From contig FOEZ01000007.1 of the NCBI GenBank assembly GCA_900110595.1, positions 124,001 to 188,000 of the forward strand: 64,000 bases of DNA, read 5' to 3'. The notes below the pieces were generated by a model, which was not told where the DNA came from, did no database searches, and saw only the letters and a program-made list of their open reading frames with translations. Numbering within the stretch: the stretch's first letter is position 1; each line of letters begins with the position of its first letter. This stretch comes from Arthrobacter sp. OV608 (GTDB lineage: Bacteria > Actinomycetota > Actinomycetes > Actinomycetales > Micrococcaceae). The position numbers and the translations under genes were made by a program. Below are positions 16,597 through 24,670 of this stretch, one piece after another.

Positions 16597-17694
16597 ATGG
16601 CAACCCAAGGAAGTTTTGTCTTAGCGGTCGGAACCAAAAAAGGCCTGTGGCTGGCCACCAGCCCGGACAGGCGCGAATGGTCTTTCACCGGCCCGCATTT
16701 TTTGATGAGTGAGATTCCCAGCATTGGGATCGACACCCGGGAAGGCCGCACCCGGATCATGGTGGGTGTCCGGAACGAGCATTGGGGGCCAACGGTGGCC
16801 CACTCGGACGATCTCGGCGCCACGTGGTCCGAGCCCGAACAGGGTGCCATCACGTTTCCCGAAGACACGGGCGCCGCACTGGAACGCATCTGGCAGATTT
16901 ATCCGGACGCCGAGTCCCGCCCCGGAGTGGTCTGGGCAGGTGCGGAACCTATCTCCGTGTGGAAGTCCACGGACGGCGGCGAACACTTCGAGCTGAACCG
17001 GGGCCTCTGGGACCACCCGCACCGCAGCGATTGGGGCGCCGGCTACGGCGGCGCGGCCGCCCACTCGATCGTGGTGCATCCCCAAGGTGAAACAGTCCAC
17101 GTTGCCATGAGCACCGGCGGTGTCTACCGCTCGCTCGACGGCGGCACCTCCTGGGAGGCGCGCAACAAGGGGATCTCGGCCTACTTCATGCCCGATCCCA
17201 ACCCCGAGTTTGGACAATGCGTGCACAAGATCGCGGCGGATGCCGCCGTCGACGGCCGCCTTTATGCCCAGAACCACCACGGTGTGTACCGCACGGATGA
17301 CAACGCGGAGAGCTGGACCTCCATTGCCGAGGGCCTGCCGGCAGACTTCGGCTTCGTGATGCTGACCCACCCGCGGCGGGAAGGAACGGCCTGGGTAGTG
17401 CCGCTGAAGGCAGACGGCGAGCGTATCCCGCCCAACGGAGAACTGGCGGTCCACCGCACAGATGACGCCGGGGGCAGCTGGAGGAGGCTGGACAACGGGC
17501 TTCCCCGTGGCGAGTACAACAGCGTCCTGCGCGACGCCGCGTCCGTGGATCCAGCGGAGCCGGCAGGCGTCTACTTCGGAACACGCGGGGGTACGGTCTA
17601 CGCCAGTGCCGACGAAGGGGAGACGTTTACGGAAGTGGCGTCGCACTTGCCCGACGTCCTGTGCGTGCGGGCGGCAGTGGTGGCCGGTGCCTGA
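16597..17694 (+). CDS. BNR/VPS10-like beta-propeller protein
   Basis: A 365-residue protein with repeated S/T-x-D-x-G-x-T/S-W or F turns: HSDDLGATWSE, KSTDGGEHFE, RSLDGGTSWEA, RTDDNAESWTS, RTDDAGGSWRR, ASADEGETFTE. These are the Asp-box (BNR) repeats of sialidase/VPS10/photosystem-assembly propellers. There is no signal peptide and the sialidase catalytic Arg triad is not apparent, so a sialidase label would be unsafe. Start 16597 is chosen by the fit of MATQGSFVLAVGTKKGLW; 16588 is possible. Its stop lies inside the next gene's start region (8-base overlap), so it is translationally coupled to a MoaD-like protein. Confidence 0.8.
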   Translation: MATQGSFVLAVGTKKGLWLATSPDRREWSFTGPHFLMSEIPSIGIDTREGRTRIMVGVRNEHWGPTVAHSDDLGATWSEPEQGAITFPEDTGAALERIWQIYPDAESRPGVVWAGAEPISVWKSTDGGEHFELNRGLWDHPHRSDWGAGYGGAAAHSIVVHPQGETVHVAMSTGGVYRSLDGGTSWEARNKGISAYFMPDPNPEFGQCVHKIAADAAVDGRLYAQNHHGVYRTDDNAESWTSIAEGLPADFGFVMLTHPRREGTAWVVPLKADGERIPPNGELAVHRTDDAGGSWRRLDNGLPRGEYNSVLRDAASVDPAEPAGVYFGTRGGTVYASADEGETFTEVASHLPDVLCVRAAVVAGA

Positions 17695-17974
17695 CATTTC
17701 GGTGGTGCTGCCCAGCATCCTGCAGCCACTGGCCGGCGGGCAGTCGGTTCTGACTGCGCCCGCCGACGGGCCCGTGACCGTGGCAAAACTGCTGGATTCC
17801 ATTACCGCCGACTTCGCCGTGCTGGCCAGGCGGCTCCGGGACGAGACGGGAGCCTTGCGGCGGTTCGTGAATGTCTACGTGGATGGCGACGAGGTGCGCC
17901 GGCTGCAGGGCCTGGACACTGAAGTGGCGCCGGGCCAGGAGGTACTGGTCATCCAGTCAGTGGCGGGCGGCTGA
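17687..17974 (+). CDS. MoaD/ThiS-like beta-grasp protein
   Basis: A 95-residue ubiquitin-fold protein ending in Gly-Gly (VIQSVAGG), the signature of MoaD/ThiS sulfur carriers, with FVNVYVDGDEVRRLQGLDTEVAPGQEVLVI before it. I chose the GTG at 17687, which overlaps the end of the propeller gene; a longer frame exists but has no MoaD content. In this family the terminal glycine is activated by an E1-like enzyme (MoeB/ThiF) and carries sulfur to molybdopterin, thiamin or other products. No activating enzyme or cofactor gene is adjacent, so the role is unknown. Confidence 0.8.
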   Translation: MPDISVVLPSILQPLAGGQSVLTAPADGPVTVAKLLDSITADFAVLARRLRDETGALRRFVNVYVDGDEVRRLQGLDTEVAPGQEVLVIQSVAGG

Positions 17975-18075
17975 CACCACGGCCGGGCGCTCAGGGTTCG
18001 CAGAGCTGCGGGCAGTCCTTACTGACTACACCCGCAGCTGGGGCCTGGCTTCTCCGGCCGTACGGGGAGTCCGGC

Positions 18076-18312
18076 TCAGGCGACCCGCCATACGCTGCAT
18101 TCGTCCGTATTGATTGCTTTGCGCAGGCCGGTGATCCTGTCCTGGATCCACACCACACCGATTCCCGGCGCTGTTTCCTGGACCCTGCCCCGGCGGATCA
18201 CTACGTCGTCGTAGGAAGGGCCAACCGAGAGGCGGGCTTCAATTTCATCGCCGCGGCGGAGCTGGTCCAATGTGCGGACCCGGGTTACATGGGCTGCTGC
18301 TTTCTTCAACAT
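18076..18312 (-). CDS. Small basic protein of unknown function
   Basis: A 78-residue protein (MLKKAAAHVTRVRTLDQLRRGDEIEARLSVGPSYDDVVIRRGRVQE...). It looks like a compact beta-barrel (VVIRRGRV, GVVWIQDR) of the kind found in small actinobacterial proteins of the DUF1918/SH3-like sort, but I cannot assign it. Start at 18312 has AGGAGG seven bases upstream. Confidence 0.55.
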   Translation of the reverse strand: MLKKAAAHVTRVRTLDQLRRGDEIEARLSVGPSYDDVVIRRGRVQETAPGIGVVWIQDRITGLRKAINTDECSVWRVA

Positions 18313-18448
18313 GGCGGGACCTCCTGGCTGGAGCTGGTGCCGGCTCTTGCCTGCATTACCAGTGTGGAGGGGCAATGTTGCGCCCTGGTTTCCTGATGGT
18401 TAGGCGCGGGTTAGTTCTTTGGGCCGGAGCTGTTTCGTGCCAACGGCG

Positions 18449-19675
18449 CTACGCCGCCTCGCGGTTCCGGTAGGCGGCGAGGAACGTTGAGATCCGGCGG
18501 ACGGCTTCCTCGATGTCCAGGACGGACGGGAGGATCACAAACCGGAAGTGGTCCGGGGTGGGCCAGTTGAACGCCGAGCCGTGGGATACCAGGATCTTCT
18601 GGTCCCTCAACAGGTCCAGCACAAACTGCTCGTCGCTGGCGATTGGATAGAGCTCAGGGTCCAGCCGGGGAAACAGGTACATGGCCCCCTCTGCCGGGAC
18701 GCAGGTGATGCCCGGGATGGCGGTCAGCAGCTTGTGCGCGAGGTCGCGCTGTTCCCGGAGCCGGCCGCCGGGGCGCACCAGCGCCTCGATGCTCTGGTAG
18801 CCGCCCAGGCAGGTCTGGATGGCATGCTGGGCAGGAACGTTGGGGCACAATCTCAGGGATGCCAGCAGTTCCAGGCCCTCGCGGTACGCGGCGGTGGCGG
18901 CCAGGGGCCCGGTGACGGCGACCCAGCCGGCGCGGTAGCCGGGCATCCGGTAGGCCTTGGACAGGCCGCTGAAGGTCAGGCAGCAAATGTCCTCGGCAAC
19001 GGCCGCCGTGTGGATGTGCACGGCATCCCCGTAGAGCACCTTCTCGTAGATTTCGTCGGAGAAGAGGACCAGGTTGTGCTTCCGGGCCAGGGCGGCGAAC
19101 TGTTCCAGGATGTGGCGGGGGTAGACGGCCCCGGTGGGGTTGTTCGGGTTGATGATCACGATGCCCTTGGTCCGGCTGGTGATCTTTGCCTCGACATCGG
19201 CCATGTCCGGCCACCAGTTCTCTGCCTCGTCACAGAGGTAATGGACAGGCGTTCCGCCGGTCAGGGTCACCGCTGCCGTCCACAGCGGGTAATCGGGTGC
19301 CGGGACGAGGATTTCGTCGCCGTTTTCCATAAAGGCCTGCAGGCACATGGAAATCAACTCGCTGACCCCATTGCCGATGAAGACGTCCTCCACGCCGATC
19401 TGCATCAGGCCGCGGGTCTGGTAGTACTGCGAGATGGCCGTCCGTGCGGAGAAGATCCCCTTGGAGTCGCTGTAGCCCTGTGCGCCCCGCAGGTGGTGGA
19501 TCATGTCCACCACCACCGATTCCGGCGTCTCCAGGCCGAACGGCGCAGTATCGCCCAGGTTCATCTTCAGGATCCGGTGGCCCTCCGCCTCCATGTTCTT
19601 GGCTGCCTGCAGGATCGGCCCGCGAAGTTCGTACCGGACGTTCTGGAGTTTGCTGGAATGTTGCATGGCGCGCAT
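18449..19675 (-). CDS. Pyridoxal-phosphate aminotransferase, AlaA-like
   Basis: A 408-residue class I/II aminotransferase. Substrate-side motif NPNNPTG near the middle and the PLP lysine in FSGLSKAYRMPGYRAGW are intact. Overall similarity, including MNLGDTAPFGLETP and the QGYSDSKGIFSAR region, is to E. coli AlaA (alanine transaminase, pyruvate + glutamate to alanine + 2-oxoglutarate). The start may be 19675 or 19666; the first has an AAAAG sequence at suitable distance. The frame stays open far upstream into the next gene, which is shadow. It lies 40 bases downstream of the GH13 gene and may be cotranscribed. Confidence 0.85.
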   Translation of the reverse strand: MRAMQHSSKLQNVRYELRGPILQAAKNMEAEGHRILKMNLGDTAPFGLETPESVVVDMIHHLRGAQGYSDSKGIFSARTAISQYYQTRGLMQIGVEDVFIGNGVSELISMCLQAFMENGDEILVPAPDYPLWTAAVTLTGGTPVHYLCDEAENWWPDMADVEAKITSRTKGIVIINPNNPTGAVYPRHILEQFAALARKHNLVLFSDEIYEKVLYGDAVHIHTAAVAEDICCLTFSGLSKAYRMPGYRAGWVAVTGPLAATAAYREGLELLASLRLCPNVPAQHAIQTCLGGYQSIEALVRPGGRLREQRDLAHKLLTAIPGITCVPAEGAMYLFPRLDPELYPIASDEQFVLDLLRDQKILVSHGSAFNWPTPDHFRFVILPSVLDIEEAVRRISTFLAAYRNREAA

Positions 19676-19715
19676 GGTTGATCTTTTCACAAACGCCGGC
19701 CTCCGGTGGCTCCGG

Positions 19716-21410
19716 TTACGGTGCCAGCCGGTCCCCTTTCCGGTGCACCCGGAGCCAGCGGAAACCGTAACGGCCCAGCTCCACCGTGAAGCCGCCGTCG
19801 GGCTCCAACGGCACGCTGCCGCCGTCGAACACGTCCAGCAGGGACGCATCCCTGAAAGCACCCGCCGGTCCATCCGGGGCACCCGCCGAGACACTGACCT
19901 TCACCGGGTCCGCCCCCAGGTTGTGCAGGAGCACCAGCAGACCACCATCCGAGCTGCAGGTGTGGGCGAAAACCGCCGGTTCGGGCTGATCGATGAGGGC
20001 GAAGCCGCCCCACCCCAGCTCGGCGTTCTCCCGGTACCGCAGGATCAGCGTGGCCATGAAGTTGAACAGCGAATCCGGGTCCCGCCTGGCGGCTGCCGCG
20101 TTGACGTGTTCCGGGCCGTACTCTCCCCGTGCCAGGGGAACGGCCAGGTCCGCCGCCTTGGCCGTGGAAAAGCCCCCGTTTTTCCCGTCACTCCACTGCA
20201 TGGGGGTGCGAACGGCGGCCCTGCTTTTGAGCCGGAGGTCCTCACCCATGCCGATCTCTTCCCCGTAGAACAGCACCGGGGTTCCGGGCAGGGAGAACAT
20301 CAGGGAGTACACCATCCGCAGGCGTTCCTGGTCGCCGTCCAGCATCGGTGGAAGCCGGCGGCGCAGGCCGCGCCCGTAGATCTGCATGTTCTTCGCGGGC
20401 CCGAAGGCGGCAAAAACCTCCCCGCGCTCGGCGTCCGTGAGCTTGTCCAGGGTGAGTTCGTCATGGTTGCGCACAAACATGGCCCACTGGTTGTCCGGGT
20501 GCAGCTGTGGACGGCTCTTGAGGGTCTCGGCCAGGGGCCGCGCATCCTGCCGGGCGAGCGAGAGGTAGAGGTGCTGCATGGACAGGAAGTCGAACTGCAT
20601 GTTCAGTTCATTGCCCTCGGGGCCGCCGAAGTACTCCAGCTGTTCCTTATACGGCAGGTTCACCTCGCCGAGCAGCACGGCGCTGCCGTTGCGGCGGTTA
20701 AGGAAGCTGCGCAATGCCGTGAGGTAGTCGTGCGGATCCCTGTTGGCGGCCTCGTCCTTGGGCTGGCCGCGGGTTTCGAGGAAGAAGGGCACGGCGTCCA
20801 GCCGGAAACCGTCCAGTCCCAGTTCCAGCCACAGGCCCATGGCTTTGGCAATCTCGTTGCGTACGGCGGGGTTGGTGACGTTCAGGTCCGGCTGGTGCTT
20901 GGCGAACATGTGCAGGTACCACTCGCCGGTGGCGTCATCCTTGTTCCACAGGGAGGTCTCCTCGCCGGGGAACACCACCTCAGCGGAGGTGTCCGGGGGT
21001 GTGTCGCTGCGCCACACGTAGTAGTCCCGGTACTTGTTGTCCTTGGACTTCCGGGCTTCGACGAACCAGGGGTGCTGGTCCGAGGTGTGGTTCACCACGA
21101 AGTCGGCGATGACCCGCATGCCCCGGTCCCGGGCGGCGCGGATGAACTCCACCAGGTCGCCCATGGTGCCCAGCCGGGGGTCAACGGTGAAGAAATCGGT
21201 GACGTCGTAGCCGTCGTCCCGGTCCGGCGACGGGTAGAAGGGCATCAGCCAGATGCAGGTCACGCCGAGGGCTGCCAGGTAGTCCACGCGCTGGGTGAGG
21301 CCGGCGAAGTCGCCGCAGCCATCGCCGTCGTCGTCAAAGAATGTCTCCACGTCCAGGCAGTAGATCACCGCGTTCTTCCACCAGAGGTCCGATGTTTCGG
21401 CGAGCCTCAT
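19716..21410 (-). CDS. GH13 alpha-amylase family protein, trehalose-synthase-like
   Basis: A 564-residue cytoplasmic glycoside hydrolase of family 13. The four conserved regions are visible: DFVVNHTSDQHPWF, DGFRLDAVPFF (nucleophile Asp), GEVNLP (acid/base Glu), and FVRNHDELT. The order and length resemble the TreS/oligo-glucosidase group, which interconvert maltose and trehalose or hydrolyse alpha-glucosides. A C-terminal beta domain follows from about residue 470. Its ATG overlaps by four bases (ATGA) the stop of the luciferase-like oxidoreductase gene, so the two are cotranslated. The substrate is not decided by sequence. Confidence 0.85.
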   Translation of the reverse strand: MRLAETSDLWWKNAVIYCLDVETFFDDDGDGCGDFAGLTQRVDYLAALGVTCIWLMPFYPSPDRDDGYDVTDFFTVDPRLGTMGDLVEFIRAARDRGMRVIADFVVNHTSDQHPWFVEARKSKDNKYRDYYVWRSDTPPDTSAEVVFPGEETSLWNKDDATGEWYLHMFAKHQPDLNVTNPAVRNEIAKAMGLWLELGLDGFRLDAVPFFLETRGQPKDEAANRDPHDYLTALRSFLNRRNGSAVLLGEVNLPYKEQLEYFGGPEGNELNMQFDFLSMQHLYLSLARQDARPLAETLKSRPQLHPDNQWAMFVRNHDELTLDKLTDAERGEVFAAFGPAKNMQIYGRGLRRRLPPMLDGDQERLRMVYSLMFSLPGTPVLFYGEEIGMGEDLRLKSRAAVRTPMQWSDGKNGGFSTAKAADLAVPLARGEYGPEHVNAAAARRDPDSLFNFMATLILRYRENAELGWGGFALIDQPEPAVFAHTCSSDGGLLVLLHNLGADPVKVSVSAGAPDGPAGAFRDASLLDVFDGGSVPLEPDGGFTVELGRYGFRWLRVHRKGDRLAP

Positions 21411-22438
21411 GCTGTTACGTCCGACGCCGGTTCGGCACCGGCCGCCGCGAACTGCGGGACCGCCGGGGTGCTGCTGCCAGGCGCGCGCAGCTGCGGCAGC
21501 ACCTCCGCGGCAAACGTGTCGATAAACGGTGCCTGCTCCTGGCCCACGAAGTGCAGGTAGAGCTCGTCGAAGCCCAGGTCGGCATAGCCGCCGAGCCACT
21601 CCACGTGCCGGTCCAGGCTTGCCGAGACGTTTACCGTTGTGCGGACCTGCTCCGCTGTCACGTGTTCGCCCACCGCGTCGAAATGCCCGGCTGTGGGCAG
21701 GTCCCAGGGTATGGGCGGAGGGTAGGTGTTGGTGCGCCACTGGTCCAGGGCAACTGCCACCGCCTCGTCCTCGCTCCCGGCCCAGGACAAATGGACCTGC
21801 AGGAATGCTTTGCCCGTCCCGCCGTTGTCCCGGTAGGCGGCGAGCATCTCCTTGAGGGTGGCGGCTGGCTGGTTCACGGTGACCAGGCCGTCCGCCCAGG
21901 CGGCGGCCCTGCGGGCCGTGTCCACGCTGACGGCCGGCGCGATCAGGGGCGGCGGGGTTTCCGGGACGTCCCAGATCCGCGCCTCTTCCACTGTGACCAA
22001 GCCGCGGTGGGTGACTTCGCCGCCACGGTGCAGGCGCCGGATCACGTCCACGCACTCCTCGAGGCGGCGCTGGCGGACGTCCTTGGCCGGCCAGCCGTCA
22101 CCGGTGATGTGCTCGTTCATGTTCTCGCCGCTTCCGGGGGCGAACCAGAACCTGCCGGGGAACATGGAAGCCAGCGTGGCGGAGGCCTGGGCGATGATGG
22201 CCGGGTGGTACCGCTGGCCGGGCGCGGTGACCACGCCGAACCGAAGGTTGGTGGTGGCCAATGCGGCACCCAGCCAGGACCAGGCGAAGCCGGAGTGTCC
22301 CTGCCGGGCCGACCACGGCTCGAAGTGGTCCGAGCACATGGCGGCGTCAAAGCCCGCCCGCTCCGCGTGCTGGACGTCCTGAAGGAGCTGGCCGGGGCTG
22401 ATCTGTTCGTGGGAAGCGTGGAAGCCGACAGTAACCAT
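21407..22438 (-). CDS. Luciferase-like (LLM class) flavin oxidoreductase
   Basis: A 343-residue TIM-barrel flavoprotein starting VTVGFHASHEQISPGQLL, with CSDHFEPW and FAPGSGENMNEHITG as in the subgroup predicted to use FMN rather than F420 (TIGR03885-like; my assignment is from memory of the family). Its substrate is unknown. GAGG lies 6 bases upstream of the ATG. Its stop overlaps the start of the GH13 gene. Confidence 0.8.
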   Translation of the reverse strand: MVTVGFHASHEQISPGQLLQDVQHAERAGFDAAMCSDHFEPWSARQGHSGFAWSWLGAALATTNLRFGVVTAPGQRYHPAIIAQASATLASMFPGRFWFAPGSGENMNEHITGDGWPAKDVRQRRLEECVDVIRRLHRGGEVTHRGLVTVEEARIWDVPETPPPLIAPAVSVDTARRAAAWADGLVTVNQPAATLKEMLAAYRDNGGTGKAFLQVHLSWAGSEDEAVAVALDQWRTNTYPPPIPWDLPTAGHFDAVGEHVTAEQVRTTVNVSASLDRHVEWLGGYADLGFDELYLHFVGQEQAPFIDTFAAEVLPQLRAPGSSTPAVPQFAAAGAEPASDVTA

Positions 22439-22528
22439 CGTTAACCTCTACCCGTCCGGCGCGTGCTCTGTCGAGGGTTTTCCGCCGGTGAAGTGCTCAT
22501 ACGCGGCAGCGTGCAGCCGGCCTGCCAC

Positions 22529-22557
22529 TTGTCAGATAAGTTTGTAACTTGTAACAC
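22529..22557 (+). promoter_or_regulatory. Promoter of the AEC transporter gene
   Basis: TTGTCA, a 17-base spacer and TAACAC. An AT-rich TTTGTAACTTGTAAC repeat lies inside. The TTGTCA-N17 arrangement is shared with the promoter at 31329. It is about 50 bases before the chosen GTG. Confidence 0.5.
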
Positions 22558-22606
22558 TGCGCTCGCTGTCATCCTGCGCAGGCGGACGCGGAAGGAAGTA
22601 CCTCTT

Positions 22607-23530
22607 GTGGGCGGTGTGCTGATCGGGTTGGCGGTGATCGGCGTCGTCATTGCGGTGGGCTACCTTGCCGCGCGGTGCGGCCTGGGCGGGGAACCAACCG
22701 TTTCGGCGCTGACGCGGACTGCCTTCTTCATTACCAACCCGGTGCTGCTTTTTACGGTGGTGCTCGAATCCGATATCTCGGTGGTGTTCTCCGCCTACGT
22801 GCCGCTGGCCCTGCTGACGGCCGCCGTCACCGCACTGCTGTACGTCACCGCGAGCCGCCTCTGGTTCCGCCGCCCCCTGGCCGAAACAGCCGTTGGCGCC
22901 ATGGCCAGTTCCTACGTCAACGCCAACAACATCGGCATCCCCATCACGCTTTACGCGCTGGGCGACGCCACCCCGGTGGCGCCCGTCCTGCTGGTCCAGC
23001 TGCTCCTGTTCGCCCCGCTGGTCCTCACCCTGCTGGACCTTTCCGAGGCCGGCCGGTTCTCACCGCGGCTGATGCTGACCCAGCCCTTCCGGAACCCGAT
23101 GATCATCGCCAGCCTGCTGGGCGTGGTCCTGGCGGCGTTCCACGTCAGGCTTCCCGATCCCGTGATGGCCCCGCTGGAACTTCTGGGCGGGGCAGCCGTC
23201 CCGGTGGTGCTGCTGGCCTTCGGCATGTCCCTGCACGGGACGCGGATGCTGCAAAGCGGCGGCCACCGGGCGGAGATCCTTACTGCCACCGTGCTGAAGT
23301 CCGCGGTGATGCCTGCGGTGGCGTTCGTCGTCGGGCGCTTCCTGTTCAACCTGGAGCACCACATGCTGCTCGGCGTGGTGCTGATGGCGGCGCTGCCGTC
23401 CGCGCAGAATGTGTTCCTGTTTGCCAGCAAATACGGCCGTGGAGTCGCGGTGGCGCGGGAAACCATCCTGATGTCGACGGCGGCCGCCGCCCCGGTCCTG
23501 GTCCTGATCGTCTGGCTGCTGGCCGGCTGA
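22607..23530 (+). CDS. AEC family transporter (auxin efflux carrier-like)
   Basis: A 307-residue membrane protein with about ten helices in the AEC/BASS-like fold; SSYVNANNIGIPIT is the family's broken-helix motif (N-x-G-x-P). Bacterial members export or import organic acids such as malate or malonate. The GTG start at 22607 follows GGAAGG at a distance of 10-12 bases; a further GTG (22616) is possible. The frame upstream is open but has no membrane features. LigC follows after 63 bases. Confidence 0.8.
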   Translation: MGGVLIGLAVIGVVIAVGYLAARCGLGGEPTVSALTRTAFFITNPVLLFTVVLESDISVVFSAYVPLALLTAAVTALLYVTASRLWFRRPLAETAVGAMASSYVNANNIGIPITLYALGDATPVAPVLLVQLLLFAPLVLTLLDLSEAGRFSPRLMLTQPFRNPMIIASLLGVVLAAFHVRLPDPVMAPLELLGGAAVPVVLLAFGMSLHGTRMLQSGGHRAEILTATVLKSAVMPAVAFVVGRFLFNLEHHMLLGVVLMAALPSAQNVFLFASKYGRGVAVARETILMSTAAAAPVLVLIVWLLAG

Positions 23531-23593
23531 GCGGTGGCTTTCTACCGGCGGCGGGCTTCCGCCGGGGGCGGTGGCCGGGCAAGAATGGGCAGC

Positions 23594-24670
23594 ATGGAAC
23601 TTCCCGTGCTGCCGCCCGTCCCGCCCATGCTCGCCAAGGCCGTCAGCGGCATCCCGGAAGGGGACCTCAGCTATGAGCCCAAGTGGGACGGTTTCCGGTC
23701 CATCATTTTCCGCGACGGCGACGAGTTGGAGATCGGCAGCCGCAACGAAAAGCCCATGACCCGCTACTTCCCCGAGCTCGTAGCGGCGTTGAAGGAAAAC
23801 CTGCCGCCGCGCTGCGTGGTGGACGGTGAGATCATCCTCATCGGTTCGTCCGGCGACCGGCTGGACTTCGACGCCCTCCAGCAGCGCATCCATCCCGCGG
23901 CCAGCCGGGTGAAGCTGCTGGCCGCCCAGACGCCCGCCTCATTCGTGGCGTTTGACCTGCTGGCCCTGGGCGAGGACGACTACACGGGCCGGCCCTTCAC
24001 GGACCGGCGGGCGGCACTCGAGAAGGCGCTCGCGGCCAGCAAGGCTCCCGTCCACCTCACTGCGGCCACCACTGACAAGGACACCGCCACCCAATGGTTC
24101 GAGCAGTTTGAGGGCGCCGGACTGGATGGGGTGGTGGCCAAACGCCTGGACGGACGGTACGAGCCGGACAAACGGGTGATGTTCAAAACCAAGCACGAGC
24201 GCACCGCCGACTGCGTGGTGGCCGGCTACCGCCTGCACAAGAGCGGGCCGGATGCCATCGGCTCGCTGCTGCTCGGCTTGTACAAGGACGACGGCGGCCT
24301 GGCCAGCGTGGGCGTGATCGGCGCCTTCCCCATGAAGCGCCGCCAGGAACTGTTCGAACAGCTTCAGCCGCTGGTCACCGACTTTGACAACCACCCGTGG
24401 GCCTGGGCAAAGCAGGAGGAGGGCGAACGGACACCGCGCAACGCCGAAGGCAGCCGCTGGAGCGCCGGCAAGGACCTCTCCTTTGTGCCGCTGCGCCCGG
24501 AGCTGGTGGTGGAGGTCCGGTACGACCACATGGAAGGCGACAGGTTCCGGCACACCGCCCAGTTCAACCGCTGGCGGCCGGACCGGGAGCCGGAATCGTG
24601 CACCTATGGGCAGCTGGAGGAACCGGTCAGCTTTGACCTTGCCTCGGTGCTGGAGACCGGACGGCCGTAG
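23594..24670 (+). CDS. ligC: ATP-dependent DNA ligase, LigC type
   Basis: A 358-residue nick-sealing ligase. Adenylation site KWDG with Lys30 (YEPKWDGFRS), then RNEKPM, VVDGEIIL, AFDLLAL, GLDGVVAKRLDGRY and FKTKHERTADCVVAGY, the nucleotidyltransferase motifs in order, and an OB-fold C-terminus. The size and the absence of polymerase or nuclease domains match the stand-alone LigC of mycobacteria, considered a back-up in base excision repair. No Ku or primase-polymerase is adjacent. The last 44 bases overlap, tail to tail, with the ABC ATPase gene on the opposite strand. Confidence 0.9.
   Translation: MELPVLPPVPPMLAKAVSGIPEGDLSYEPKWDGFRSIIFRDGDELEIGSRNEKPMTRYFPELVAALKENLPPRCVVDGEIILIGSSGDRLDFDALQQRIHPAASRVKLLAAQTPASFVAFDLLALGEDDYTGRPFTDRRAALEKALAASKAPVHLTAATTDKDTATQWFEQFEGAGLDGVVAKRLDGRYEPDKRVMFKTKHERTADCVVAGYRLHKSGPDAIGSLLLGLYKDDGGLASVGVIGAFPMKRRQELFEQLQPLVTDFDNHPWAWAKQEEGERTPRNAEGSRWSAGKDLSFVPLRPELVVEVRYDHMEGDRFRHTAQFNRWRPDREPESCTYGQLEEPVSFDLASVLETGRP

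Noticed and set aside
16597..17694. Calling the propeller protein a sialidase
   Set aside because: Asp-box repeats are shared by many propellers. I see no signal peptide and no evident catalytic Arg triad or Tyr/Glu pair.
22529..22557. The TTTGTAACTTGTAAC stretch as a regulator-binding direct repeat
   Set aside because: It lies exactly in a -35/-10 spacer and is explained as promoter sequence; two short repeats are not enough to claim an operator.
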